Shown here in pieces: positions 1 to 9,874 of a DNA stretch of 64,000 nucleotides. This DNA comes from an uncultured Sutterella sp. GTDB taxonomy: Bacteria; Pseudomonadota; Gammaproteobacteria; Burkholderiales; Burkholderiaceae_F. The notes beneath the pieces are model-generated. The model was given only the letters and a program-made list of their open reading frames with translations. It had not been told where the DNA came from and did not search any database. How positions within the stretch are numbered: the first letter of the stretch is position 1; every line of letters starts with the position of its first letter. The stretch lies in contig UQOW01000001.1 of the NCBI GenBank assembly GCA_900542805.1, positions 1 through 64,000 on the forward strand, written 5' to 3'. The position numbers and the translations under genes were made by a program.

Positions 1-1
1 G

Positions 2-139
2 CCGATTTCTACACCGCCTAACGCGATTGTGTTCGGCACCGGCAAACTTCGCATTATCGATATGCTCCGTGCCGGTATCATCATCAATATCGTGGCGATT
101 GTGGTGATTGCCGGTGTGATTTTGCTCATCGGTTGCTAG
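2..139 (+). CDS. C-terminal end of a DASS/SLC13-type anion or dicarboxylate transporter (partial)
   Basis: The open frame enters from the left edge and stops with TAG at 137-139. The 45 residues begin with the motif PISTPPNAIVFGTGK and end in a very hydrophobic helix. The TPPNAIVFG(T/S)G segment is the conserved C-terminal hairpin of the divalent-anion:Na+ symporter family, which imports dicarboxylates or sulfate across the inner membrane. Substrate cannot be told from this fragment. A strong terminator follows 24 bp downstream, so this is the last gene of its unit. Confidence 0.75.
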   Translation, partial: PISTPPNAIVFGTGKLRIIDMLRAGIIINIVAIVVIAGVILLIGC

Positions 140-162
140 AAACGTCTTGAAACACCTGACGG

Positions 163-193
163 CCCCGACGAGAGAAATTTCGTCGGGGTTTTT
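163..193 (+). terminator. Rho-independent terminator after the transporter
   Basis: An 8-bp perfect stem (CCCCGACG at 163-170, CGTCGGGG at 181-188) with a 10-nt loop is followed by TTTTT. It closes the upstream transporter gene. Confidence 0.9.
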
Positions 194-246
194 CGTCACG
201 GTCCCCTATAATGGACTGAGGTTAACTTGAATTGGGAGAAACGCTG

Positions 247-576
247 ATGGATACCTCTGCAATGACCTTCGTGACCGACGAAACCTTCGATGAAGTTGTC
301 GGGAAAAGCGCGATTCCTGTTCTCTTTGTCATGGGAGCCACATGGTGCCCGGATTGCCAAAGAATTGCGCCTTTGATGATGATGCTTGCCAAAGAAAATG
401 CCGGAAAGATTCTTTTTGTTCACGCCGATTTTGATTCGGCTCAAGGACTAAAAGAGCGCTTTCACGTCCGCTCGATTCCGACGCTTTTTATCATCCGCAA
501 CGGCCAGGTTCTCGATACTCTTGTCGAGCCTAAAGCCATTGCTCCCGTCAAGGCATTTTTGCAAAAGGTTCTCTAA
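247..576 (+). CDS. Thioredoxin-fold protein
   Basis: A 109-residue single-domain thioredoxin. The active site is WCPDC (Cys34/Cys37), differing from canonical WCGPC. The cis-proline region is seen as RSIPTLFIIRNG near residue 83. No signal peptide is present, so it should act in the cytoplasm as a thiol-disulfide reductase or small redox partner. I place the start at ATG 247 because GGGAGAA (234-240) lies 6 bases upstream; an in-frame TTG at 232 is overlapped by that ribosome-binding site. It is flanked by a terminator on the left and a broken LysR gene on the right, so it appears monocistronic. Confidence 0.85.
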   Translation: MDTSAMTFVTDETFDEVVGKSAIPVLFVMGATWCPDCQRIAPLMMMLAKENAGKILFVHADFDSAQGLKERFHVRSIPTLFIIRNGQVLDTLVEPKAIAPVKAFLQKVL

Positions 577-617
577 GCAAACCGGTGACGACGAACCGAA
601 CGCGGAGTGACGCATGA

Positions 618-905
618 TTGCTTCTTGTGTCTTCTGCCAAAATCTTTTTAACGGTTTGTCGTACGCAAAGCGTTTTAGCGGCGGCCAAACAGCTCGGGTT
701 GACACAACCGGCGGCTTCGGCCGCCGTTGCTCGACTAGAAAAAGAACTCGGTGTCGACTTGGTGCGGTGCACGAGACCGATTGAGATTGCGCCGGAAGTT
801 GTTACGCTTGGAAAGTTGTTAGTCACAACAGCCGATAAAATGGAGCCGGTCATCACGGATATTCAGTGCCGGCAGAACCTGTTGCCGGTCATTCGAATCG
901 GTTTG
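618..905 (+). pseudogene. Truncated LysR-family regulator
   Basis: The frame encodes a LysR winged-helix N-terminus: SVLAAAKQLGLTQPAASAAV is the typical recognition-helix region, followed by RLEKELGVDLV and the linker with PVIRIGL. A LysR protein needs about 300 residues. Here homology stops around 905, exactly where an IS-end sequence begins. No effector-binding domain follows. No convincing ribosome-binding site precedes 618 and the first helix is incomplete. I read it as a dead gene cut by an insertion or deletion. Confidence 0.7.
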
Positions 906-962
906 TATTTTCCATTCCTCCTTCCTTCTCGAGAGCGGAAAACTATTTTGATAATTAATGTT
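890..962 (-). mobile_element. Degenerate IS end, copy A
   Basis: Read on the minus strand, this segment aligns with copies at 3253-3324 and 11833-11910. Shared features are a CAT(G/T)AATT(A/G)TCAAA start, CTTTCCGCTCTC, a purine-rich GAAGGAAGGA ribosome-binding-site-like block and a GGAAAAT start region. It is the terminal ~70 bp of an insertion sequence, with the transposase start immediately inside. It abuts the truncated LysR gene. Confidence 0.6.
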
Positions 963-1860
963 TTTGATTTGCGTAAATGAGCAAGACAAGCGAGGCAAAG
1001 ATTAGGATGATTCCTAAGACTGTCTGTTCAGTCACGGGTTCATGAAGAAAAAAGATACCCAATAATGCTGCAATCATGGGCTCAGCAAGCCCTAGTGTCG
1101 CTGCGATGACTGGGGTTGTATAGCGAAGTCCAGCATTAAGAAATGTGTAAGCGAGTCCTGCTGTAACTAGTCCGAGAGCAAGAATTACAGTGATTCCCTG
1201 TACAGACGCAAATATCCACTGTGTGTCATAGAGATAAAAAAGAGGAGATAACAGGATAGCCATGACACAAAAGATAATCATCGTTGCAAACTCAGCATTG
1301 GTTGTCTTTAATATAGAAGGCATTACAGTAATGTAGCTAGAGTAAAAGAACCCATTGAAGAGAAGGAGAATCAGATAAGGGGTCTTTCCCTCAGGTAAGG
1401 GGGCCCATCCGTTAATGAATCCAATCCCAAGTATTGCCAAGAAGGTTGCAAAATACCACGCATTAATTGGCCTTTTTTTATGGACGAAAAAAGAGAGGAC
1501 GGCTGTCCAAATAGGAACACTTCCTACGGCAATGATTGTTCCTGCAGCTACGCCAATTTGGGATACGCCAAGGAAGAAACTTAAAGTATTTGCCCCAAGG
1601 AATCCGGAGGCAATCAAAACGTTTTTAAACGGAATTGACAAAAAATCTTTTGGAAAGCGCTTTCTGACGATGCACCAAATCAGGAGAAGGATAGCCCCGG
1701 CGGTAGCTCTTCCGGCAACGATGACGTAGGGGGTCGCCCCAACGGGTGCGAGCGCTTGGATGGTTCCTGATGTTCCAAAGCCCAAGGCACTCAAAAGAAC
1801 AAGAATAGTCCCGAGGAACTGTTTGTATTTTGGCGTTATTAACTTATTGGATTCATTCAT
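955..1860 (-). CDS. EamA/DMT-superfamily transporter
   Basis: A 301-residue integral membrane protein with about ten hydrophobic segments arranged as two EamA repeats, the hallmark of drug/metabolite transporters. The second repeat ends ALLGIFFLHEPVTEQTVLG, the classic EamA signature. Such proteins usually export amino acids or metabolites across the inner membrane, but the substrate cannot be inferred. It lies 48 bp downstream of a second, only distantly similar DMT gene on the same strand, so the two are probably cotranscribed. Codon use is AT-richer than the core genes of the window, fitting an accessory block between two degenerate IS ends (890-962 and 3253-3324). Confidence 0.85.
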   Translation of the reverse strand: MNESNKLITPKYKQFLGTILVLLSALGFGTSGTIQALAPVGATPYVIVAGRATAGAILLLIWCIVRKRFPKDFLSIPFKNVLIASGFLGANTLSFFLGVSQIGVAAGTIIAVGSVPIWTAVLSFFVHKKRPINAWYFATFLAILGIGFINGWAPLPEGKTPYLILLLFNGFFYSSYITVMPSILKTTNAEFATMIIFCVMAILLSPLFYLYDTQWIFASVQGITVILALGLVTAGLAYTFLNAGLRYTTPVIAATLGLAEPMIAALLGIFFLHEPVTEQTVLGIILIFASLVLLIYANQKH

Positions 1861-1908
1861 AGAGCTCTTTCTAAGAAGATAGTTTCATATAGAAGACCAT
1901 ACGTACAT

Positions 1909-2877
1909 TTATTGAAGTGCCTTCTTTCTAGCGGAATACTTTTGGAATAGATGGAGAATTGTTGAAACTCCAATGACGAGCAGCACTGTTCCGGCAATCA
2001 AGTCCCATGTTGGAAAGCGCTTCTGAAGCACATGCCCGAAGAGCATTGCAAATAGTGTTTCGAGTACCATCATTTGACCTGCCAAAGAGGTTGGAACTCG
2101 CTTGCACATGTAGTTCCAAAGAGTCATTGCTCCCCAAGAAGATACGATGCCTCCAACGAGCATTACGGCAATAAATCTCCAAGGGGTTGGTCCTAGTAAA
2201 GAATACTCAAGTCCGCTCAGAATTCCGCTGAATCCGAATAGATATAAAACAACCGAAAAAGGAAAAAGAAGGGCAAAAATAAGCGACGTCCACGCAAGGA
2301 CATTGATTTGGGGGTTGGCCTTAATCCAATCGGCATTAGCAATCGGATACCATGTCCAAATGATGGTATGCAAAAGACCTAAAGCAACACCGATTATGAA
2401 CTTTAGAGGAGAACTTGACATCGGATTGGTCACGAACTCTGAGTAGTTGCAAAGAGCGAATCCAAAAAAGATTAAGAGTGTCGGCGCAATCAGTGGTTTA
2501 AGTGGGACACTCCAACGCCCCAGCTTTCTGTCACGTTCATTCGAATATAGAGTAAGGATGACAGGAATAATGCCAGTGCTCAGACCGGCAATGGATGCAC
2601 CGGAAAAGTCACTGCAATACAGTTGTGCCATGAAATTAAGCAGACATCCAATAAGCGCAAGTCGCAATGCAATCATCCAATCTGAGCGCGTTAGTCTTCG
2701 TATTTCGTCTCTGAAGTAGAAAACGAGAAGGATGGAAAACAAACCCGTGACACAACAACGTCCAATTCCTGTCTGGAAAGAGGAATATTCAGGTAACAAA
2801 AGAGGGAAGATATAAAGAATTCCCCAGAAAGCGGCAGAAACAACGCCCGCAAGAATCGCAAAAGACATGGAGGTCAA
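1909..2877 (-). CDS. DMT-family transporter (EamA-like)
   Basis: A 322-residue protein with about ten transmembrane helices. It begins MSFAILAGVVSAAFWGILYIF, carries a basic cytoplasmic loop (NERDRKLGRW) in the middle, and ends with a lysine/arginine-rich tail. The arrangement is that of DMT exporters. It is first in a probable two-gene unit with the gene at 955-1860. Two unrelated DMT exporters side by side might form a heteromeric or sequential export pair, but I see nothing that fixes the substrate. The ATG at 2868 (TSM-S context) is an alternative start. Confidence 0.8.
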   Translation of the reverse strand: MTSMSFAILAGVVSAAFWGILYIFPLLLPEYSSFQTGIGRCCVTGLFSILLVFYFRDEIRRLTRSDWMIALRLALIGCLLNFMAQLYCSDFSGASIAGLSTGIIPVILTLYSNERDRKLGRWSVPLKPLIAPTLLIFFGFALCNYSEFVTNPMSSSPLKFIIGVALGLLHTIIWTWYPIANADWIKANPQINVLAWTSLIFALLFPFSVVLYLFGFSGILSGLEYSLLGPTPWRFIAVMLVGGIVSSWGAMTLWNYMCKRVPTSLAGQMMVLETLFAMLFGHVLQKRFPTWDLIAGTVLLVIGVSTILHLFQKYSARKKALQ

Positions 2878-3056
2878 TCCCTGATAGTTTGAGTACCGTC
2901 ACAAATGACATTCGGACGATATAGATGAGGGATTGTTTTATGAACTGATAAGACAGAAAATCATCCGAAAAGTGTTTTCATGTCAAGCTAGGTTTTAGGA
3001 CAATCCTAAGCAGTGCTATCACGATTCCCAACTGCTGGGACACGGGCTGTTAGGCG

Positions 3057-3325
3057 CTACGTTAAAGGAGGCCGCTGGCAAGTGCGGACAAAATCTTGGA
3101 CCTTTTTAGGTGAAACCATGAGCCCTCCTGAGTTCGCTTGGGCCTCAAAAACGTGTTGTCTGATTGTGATAACGGAAAGCTTGTACGTCTGAGCCGCCTT
3201 GCGCAAATTGAGCTCTCCGAACAAGACGCGCTCAAGAACCGACTCTTTAAATTTGCTCGAATAGGGGGCATTTTCCGCTTCTCCTTGCTTCATGAGAGCG
3301 GAAAGCTAGTTTGACAATTCATGAG
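3057..3325 (-). mobile_element. IS remnant with OrfA-like transposase fragment, copy B
   Basis: The minus strand carries a 78-codon frame (3057-3293). Its sequence PYSSKFKESVLERVLFGELN then LRKAAQTYKLSVITIRQHV is a transposase-type helix-turn-helix, as in IS3 OrfA proteins. The catalytic part is absent. The 30 bp outside the start codon match the same IS end seen at 890-962 and 11833-11935. This is the longest of the three remnants and gives the reading frame for the others. Confidence 0.65.
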
Positions 3326-3529
3326 CAGGCTAAGTGGCCGAATCTGTGGATAACTCCTCTGCCGTTCCCCCTGCGAACGCAGGTGTTACGGAAAAGATCG
3401 GAAGGTGACAGCGCCGTCAAAGCCAATCGCGCAGCGTCGTAATAGACTGCCCCGATAGTTAGAAATCGGAGGCTCAATGCGTCACATTTTCAAGCCTTGT
3501 AGCAAATGTGCGAAAGCAAACGACGGACA

Positions 3530-4519
3530 CTAGTTGTCAGATACGTCAAGTAGTTTGACTGAGTCGACTAAGAGCGGATTCTTGACTTGCGGGAGAATCT
3601 TTGTTTCCAATGTTTCTACGACAAGGCCGGCGATTCTTTTTGCTAACTGTTCATACGAAGGATTCTTGTAGAGTATATAGGCCGTTCTCATGCCTTGCTG
3701 TTCTGAGGCATATAGGAAAGAGATAGAGTGTACGAAATCCTTGGCGGGAAGAATATTAAGGACTGGCATTAGGGCCCAAGCTTGCCCTTTTTCAATCATT
3801 TTTAGCGTTGACCAGGTCCCTAGCATTAAAGTGTTTTGAATTCCCCACTGCCGTAGGACGCGAGATGTATGCACAACATCATAGGATGTATCATTAAATT
3901 GAAGACAAGGTAAAGTTTTGGAAAGTCTGATGAGATCGAGTTTAGATCGAATGATCCCATCGTAGCACTTTGGCAGAACGGCAAGATAACGTTCTTTGTA
4001 CAAAGGAAGAGCCATGACCGATTTATAAGTCGACATCGGATCGCTGGCCAAAGAAATGTCGACTTTTCCTTCCAATAGCATCTGACACACTTTTGGTGTG
4101 TTTCCATCGTAAGTTGCAATTGAAGAATTCCCCTGATATAGGGCCTCAACCACATATGGGATGGTCGTTTGTGTTAATGATGTTGATGAGGCAAGTCGCA
4201 GACAATTATTGGTGTCCTGTGTCTGAACTTTGACTTCAGAATATATTTCGTCTAGCTCGTCAAGCAAACTTTCAGCTTGCTTGCATAGCAAGCGTCCTAT
4301 CGGTGAGAGTTGTATTGGGTAGTTCTTGCTTATAAAAATGGAGAGCCCAATATTTTCCTCTAAGCGGCACATACTCCGTGAGATTGCCGATTGAGTTAAG
4401 TTAAGTTTGTCACTAGCTCCTGAAAAACTTTTTGATGCTGCAATGGCTAGAAGGATTCGCAGGTTGCTTGCGCTCAGACAGCTCGTGTCAAATGTATTCC
4501 TTTTAGATTGATTAACCAT
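3530..4519 (-). CDS. LysR-family transcriptional regulator (distal of tandem pair)
   Basis: 329 residues. The N-terminal winged HTH is visible at residues 17-75 (LLAIAASKSFSGASDKLNLT, then QSAISRSMCRLEENIGLSIF), followed by an effector-binding domain. Its start overlaps the stop of the neighbouring LysR gene by 8 bp, and the two proteins are paralogues: both share the QSAISRS...RLEE..G motif, the SLAxAT/SLASDP segment and a C-terminal RTAYI(L/C)Y. They are divergent from the lyase/transporter genes at 5772-8687 and are the natural candidates to control them. Low GC suggests acquisition. Confidence 0.9.
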   Translation of the reverse strand: MVNQSKRNTFDTSCLSASNLRILLAIAASKSFSGASDKLNLTQSAISRSMCRLEENIGLSIFISKNYPIQLSPIGRLLCKQAESLLDELDEIYSEVKVQTQDTNNCLRLASSTSLTQTTIPYVVEALYQGNSSIATYDGNTPKVCQMLLEGKVDISLASDPMSTYKSVMALPLYKERYLAVLPKCYDGIIRSKLDLIRLSKTLPCLQFNDTSYDVVHTSRVLRQWGIQNTLMLGTWSTLKMIEKGQAWALMPVLNILPAKDFVHSISFLYASEQQGMRTAYILYKNPSYEQLAKRIAGLVVETLETKILPQVKNPLLVDSVKLLDVSDN

Positions 4520-5489
4520 TTTGCTGTTCCTTTAAGGAGTCACATGGCCAGACCATTTTTTCCAAAGAGGTATTTTTCAGGTCCTGTAGTCTCTTTTTGA
4601 GAATGCTCTGAAGAATTTGAGCGGCAATCTCCTTAGCCAAAGGTTCGAAGGCAGGATTTATGTAGCAAATATAGGCTGTCCGGGTTCCTTGATGTGGTAA
4701 CAGATCTTTGAATACGCAACTCTGGTGAATTTTTGAGCCTGTCATCACATTAAAAGGAGTCTCTAGTCCCCATGCCTTGCCCTGGCTAATGAGATGAAGT
4801 TTCGCCCAAATGCTGTTAAGACGCAAGACATTGCTAATGGAAAGATTTCGAAGGATGCGAGACGTTTGGACCAAGTCATATGACTCAGAACTTCCTTGTG
4901 CACAGGGGATTTTCTTTGCGTAGTTTTGCAAATCGAGTCTTGTCAGAAGCTTTGAAGCAACAGTGTTAGAAAGAAGAACAAGATACTTTTCTGTAAACAA
5001 TGCATGAGACGTAACGGAAGGGTTCGATTTTATTGGATCTGTTGCAATAGCAATGTCAATTGTTCCATCCAGTAAGAATTTGGAAATTACAGGTGTGTAA
5101 TTCGAGTATTCAGTTACGGAAAGGCCCCGAGAATACAAGTTGCAGACAATTTCCGGTAACACAGTGCGGGCTAATGACGTTGCTGCTCCAATTCTCAAGT
5201 CATAGACACCGATATCGTGGTAATTGCGAATACTCTGGTTGAGTTTTGCATACTGAGAGAGAACGGATTCTGCCTTGGAGTAGATGTGTTGACCCAATAG
5301 CGTTAATTGAATCGGAGAGGAGCGGCGAAGAAAAAGATTTGCACCAATTTGTTCCTCAAGTCGACTGATGCTTCGAGAAATTGCGGATTGACTTAATTCG
5401 AGTCTCTCAGCTGCCAAAGAGAGGCTTTTTGTTTCTGCAACAGCCTGCAGGATTCGGAGATTATTGAGGTTGAAGATATTCTTTTGCAT
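4512..5489 (-). CDS. LysR-family transcriptional regulator (proximal of tandem pair)
   Basis: 325 residues with an N-terminal HTH (LAAERLELSQSAISRSISRL) and a LysR substrate-binding domain. It is first in a two-gene unit and overlaps the next LysR gene by 8 bp, which implies translational coupling. The 282-bp divergent intergenic region to the lyase at 5772 contains a long inverted repeat that could be its operator. LysR pairs of this kind often derive from duplication, so the two proteins may respond to related ligands, for example dicarboxylates made or moved by the divergent genes. That last step is inference. Confidence 0.9.
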   Translation of the reverse strand: MQKNIFNLNNLRILQAVAETKSLSLAAERLELSQSAISRSISRLEEQIGANLFLRRSSPIQLTLLGQHIYSKAESVLSQYAKLNQSIRNYHDIGVYDLRIGAATSLARTVLPEIVCNLYSRGLSVTEYSNYTPVISKFLLDGTIDIAIATDPIKSNPSVTSHALFTEKYLVLLSNTVASKLLTRLDLQNYAKKIPCAQGSSESYDLVQTSRILRNLSISNVLRLNSIWAKLHLISQGKAWGLETPFNVMTGSKIHQSCVFKDLLPHQGTRTAYICYINPAFEPLAKEIAAQILQSILKKRLQDLKNTSLEKMVWPCDSLKEQQNG

Positions 5490-5555
5490 GCGTTCGCCTC
5501 AATGGTTTCGATGGCGTTTGCTAAAAAGGTAAATCCTTTCGAACTTGTCATGTAC

Positions 5556-5605
5556 AAAATGTTGTCCACAAAAAAACTTTTCGTCAACACGGACAACAGC
5601 ATTTT
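5556..5605. promoter_or_regulatory. Inverted repeat in the LysR/lyase divergent region (candidate operator)
   Basis: AAAATGTTGTCC (5556-5567) is mirrored by GGACAACAGCATTTT (5591-5605). The arms match except for a 3-base insertion in the right arm. It lies in the 5490-5771 divergent region, where a LysR regulator would bind. The rest of this region is AT-rich and shows no other feature I can support. Confidence 0.4.
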
Positions 5606-5771
5606 GAATTTATTGGACTTATTGATAAGAAACACTGACAAGGAATCATTTGTTCTTTGACAAAAAATCAAACCTGTCAACTCGGTTGACTGTGCTCATT
5701 AGTTTCCTTTTCGCAAGAGCGGTATTCGCTCTGCTCTTATCCACCTACATAAATGCCGAAAAGGAGAAATC

Positions 5772-7274
5772 ATGGCAAGAGGCAAAATCAAAAAGCCGCT
5801 CTGTGAGAGTTACATTAAGTATGTTGTTACGCCCAATGTTGAAGGGGATTTGGATCACTCCTACCAGACATATCTCGATCTCAATAAGTCTCATGTAGTG
5901 ATGATTGCCAACAAAGGGATTATTGCGAAAAGTGTCGCCGCAAAAATCCTGGAAGTAACCCAAGAAATGGCGGCTATGGGAGACAAGCCGAATTTTTACG
6001 TTGATCCTCGACTTGAAGGAACCTATTTCAACCTTGAGAAGTATTTGATTGATAAAACAGGTATTGAAATCGGTGGGCAGCAGCACACGGCACGTTCGAG
6101 AAACGACCTGATTGCTACAGTGTCTCGTATCGATGTGCGGAAGGCATATCTCGATCTTTGTGAAAAAGTGAATCTCATGCGCCGTACGCTGATTGAGTTG
6201 GCTGATCGGAATAAAGAGACAGTTATGGCCGGCTATACGCATCTTCAACCCTCGGAGCCGATTACTTTTGCGCATTATTGCTCTGGAATTCTTTGCGGTC
6301 TTGACCGCGACTCGCGTCGACTCGCTGCCGTTTTTGAGTCTATCAATATCTGCCCGATGGGAAGCGGATCAATGGGTTCAACCACGTGGGACATTGACCG
6401 GCAGTACATGAGCGACATTCATGGATTTGATGCGCCCATTGAAAACTCAATCGATGGAGTCGCTTCGCGTGACTATGTCCTGGAACTCCTTTCTGCTATT
6501 GCAATCATGAGCAATACACTTTCTCGATTGTGCGCTGATTTATACGTCTGGGCCACTCCCGAATTCGGGTATATCGAAGTGGATGATTCAGTAGCAATTT
6601 GCTCTTCGATCATGCCGCAAAAAAAGAATCCGATTACTTTGGAATATGTGAAAGGAAAGGCCGGTAATTTAAGTGGCATGCTCACGGGAGCACTTTCGAC
6701 ATTGCGCAATACTCCTTACACGAATACATGCGACGTTGTTGGCGAAACTGGACGATACGTTTTCACTGCCATTAAGGAAATGTGTGGATGTTGCGAGATG
6801 ATGACAGATACTCTCAAGAGCCTCGTAACACGAAAGGAACGAATGGTAACCAACGCACTTGGAAATTTCTGCACGGTTACAGAACTGGCAAATGCTTTGG
6901 TTCGGCACGACAAGATTAGTTTCCGCGCAGCTCACGAAATAGTTGCCGAACTGGTCGACATCATGATTAAGACCGGCAAGAAGGCCAACGAAATTCATGC
7001 GGAAGATGTGAATGTCGCATTTGAAAAACTCTTCCAAAAGAAAACTTCAATGACCGACGAACAAATTCTTGTGGCTCTTGACCCTGTTCGGAGTGCTATG
7101 AGCAAAAAGATTCTCGGCGGAACGGCTCCTGAGGAGGTTTCTCGACAGTTGGTCGTACATTCCAAACGACTTGACGAGGACGTGGCTCTGCTCGAAAAGC
7201 GGAAGGCAAAGATTGCGGCCGCTAAGGCTCGTCTTGAGCAGGATGTCAACAATTTAATCGCTTCTCAGAAATAA
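5772..7274 (+). CDS. Argininosuccinate-lyase-family enzyme (ArgH paralogue)
   Basis: 500 residues of the fumarase/aspartase superfamily, closest in layout to ArgH. Visible signatures are ARSRNDLIATVSRI, GYTHLQPSEPITFAHY and the mobile-loop signature SSIMPQKKNP with the catalytic serine. It differs from the true ArgH at 9875 in three ways: HTARSRND replaces HTGRSRND, CSS replaces GSS, and it has a long basic, coiled C-terminal tail (lysine/alanine-rich to the end). It probably eliminates fumarate from an N-substituted aspartate, but the substrate need not be argininosuccinate. AAGGAG sits 7 bases before ATG 5772. It precedes a Dcu carrier, suggesting fumarate production coupled to dicarboxylate exchange (inference). 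Confidence 0.85.
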   Translation: MARGKIKKPLCESYIKYVVTPNVEGDLDHSYQTYLDLNKSHVVMIANKGIIAKSVAAKILEVTQEMAAMGDKPNFYVDPRLEGTYFNLEKYLIDKTGIEIGGQQHTARSRNDLIATVSRIDVRKAYLDLCEKVNLMRRTLIELADRNKETVMAGYTHLQPSEPITFAHYCSGILCGLDRDSRRLAAVFESINICPMGSGSMGSTTWDIDRQYMSDIHGFDAPIENSIDGVASRDYVLELLSAIAIMSNTLSRLCADLYVWATPEFGYIEVDDSVAICSSIMPQKKNPITLEYVKGKAGNLSGMLTGALSTLRNTPYTNTCDVVGETGRYVFTAIKEMCGCCEMMTDTLKSLVTRKERMVTNALGNFCTVTELANALVRHDKISFRAAHEIVAELVDIMIKTGKKANEIHAEDVNVAFEKLFQKKTSMTDEQILVALDPVRSAMSKKILGGTAPEEVSRQLVVHSKRLDEDVALLEKRKAKIAAAKARLEQDVNNLIASQK

Positions 7275-7286
7275 CTGAGTCAAGTT

Positions 7287-7316
7287 CTGGAGCACTACAC
7301 ATCGTAGTGCCTCCAG
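7287..7316 (+). other. Intercistronic hairpin
   Basis: CTGGAGCACTAC pairs with GTAGTGCCTCCAG with one bulged C and a short loop, between the lyase stop and the Dcu start. No T-run follows, so it is more likely an mRNA-stabilising or attenuating stem than a full terminator. Confidence 0.5.
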
Positions 7317-7353
7317 GATTTGTATGCAAAGAATTCTCAAAAAAGGTTTTCAA

Positions 7354-8687
7354 ATGGATGCAATGTTTTGGATGCAACTGATTGTCGTTGTAATCGCAAT
7401 CGGTATTGGAGCGAAATGGGGAGGCCTGGGGCTTGGAGCTGCAGGTGGTTTGGGGCTCTTCGTATTGGTCTTTTTCTTCGGACTGAAACCGGGAAATCCC
7501 CCTGTGTCAGTTCTTCTCATTATGGTTGCCGTTGTTTCTTGCGCTTCGATTCTGCAAGGGTCTGGTGGCTTGGATTACCTTGTCGGAATAGCAGAACGCA
7601 TTTTGCGGCGAAATCCCCAACATATTACCTTTATGGGGCCGTTGGTTTGTTTCTTCTTCACTTTGTTGTGCGGAACAGGATATGTAGCATTTGCTGTGTA
7701 TCCCGTCATTGCGGAAGTTGCAGCAGCGGCTCGTGTACGTCCTGAGCGTCCGCTTTCGATGTCGGTAATCGGAGCCCAGGCAGCGATTACGGGTTCCCCG
7801 ATGTCGGCAGCCACAGCTGCCATGATTGGGCTGTTTGCCGCCCAGGGTGTTCTACCGTTTCATATTTTTGCCGTTTGCATTCCGGCAACTTTCCTTGGTG
7901 TTCTTGTTGGTTGTGCGTTTGTTTACAAGCGCGGAGCCGAATTGGAGAAGGATCCGGAATTCTTGCGTAAAGTCAAGAGCGGCGAATTCGTAGATACTGC
8001 AGTGGCCCAAGGGAAGGAGGTGACGTATTCGCCCGCTGCAAAGCGCGGTGTGGTCATTTTCTTGTTTGGTATCTTGCTCGTTGTGTTATTGGGATCTTTC
8101 CCTGGACTCCTGCCAAAGTTTACGGACGGGGCCGGTAAAGTTACAAGATTAGGTATTCCCCATATGGTTCAGATGGTTATGCTCGCCGTTGGCTGCTTAA
8201 TCATGGTGATAAGTAATGTTCCGTCAAAGAAGCTTGCTGATGGCTCGGTGTTCCGCGCTGGCTTGATTGGCATGGCTGCTGTTTTCGGCATTTCTTGGCT
8301 TACAGGGACCTTCTTTAACACATACAAGCCCGTGTTTGTTGCTGAATTCGGGACACTAATTCAAGAACTTCCAATTCTCTTTGCCCTGGCAATGTTCTTC
8401 CTTTCTAGTGTTTTGTTCTCTCAAGGTGCTACCACAACGGCTCTAATGCCGTTAGCCATTGGTTTGGGTTTGTTGCCTGCCGATTGCGTCTGGATGTTCC
8501 TTGCGTGTAATGGATACTTCCTTATTCTCCTGCCGGAGGAGCGGTTATTGCCTGTATCGCTTTCGACAGAACGGGAACAATGAAAATCGGTAAGTATGTA
8601 TTAAACCATAGTTATCAGTTACCCGGACTTGTAACAACCGGATCCACTCTTTTGTTTGGGTGGCTCTTGAGTAAGGTTGTTTTTTAA
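7354..8687 (+). pseudogene. DcuA/DcuB-type C4-dicarboxylate carrier, frameshifted near the C-terminus
   Basis: A polytopic membrane protein of the anaerobic Dcu family, which exchanges fumarate, aspartate or malate for succinate. Typical segments are GTGYVAFAVYPVIAEVA, RPERPLSMSVIGAQAAITGS and SQGATTTALMPLA. After NGYF (8509-8520) the frame reads into an unrelated tail and stops at 8583. The missing family C-terminus is present in another frame from 8517: LPYSPAGGAVIACIAFDRTG, then KIGKYVLNHSYQLPGL, ending at TAA 8685-8687. A net indel around 8517-8522 therefore removes about 55 residues including the last helix. ATG 7354 with AAAAAGG upstream is preferred over 7324. It is either a recent pseudogene or a sequencing error. 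Confidence 0.8.
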
Positions 8688-8697
8688 CTAACGTGAA

Positions 8698-9847
<1,150 letters not shown>

Positions 9848-9874
9848 TAATTAAATCATCTCCAGGAGATAAAC

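Noticed and set aside
5745..6275. 176-codon open frame antisense to the lyase paralogue
   Set aside because: Shadow of the coding strand; composition and frame follow the lyase gene.
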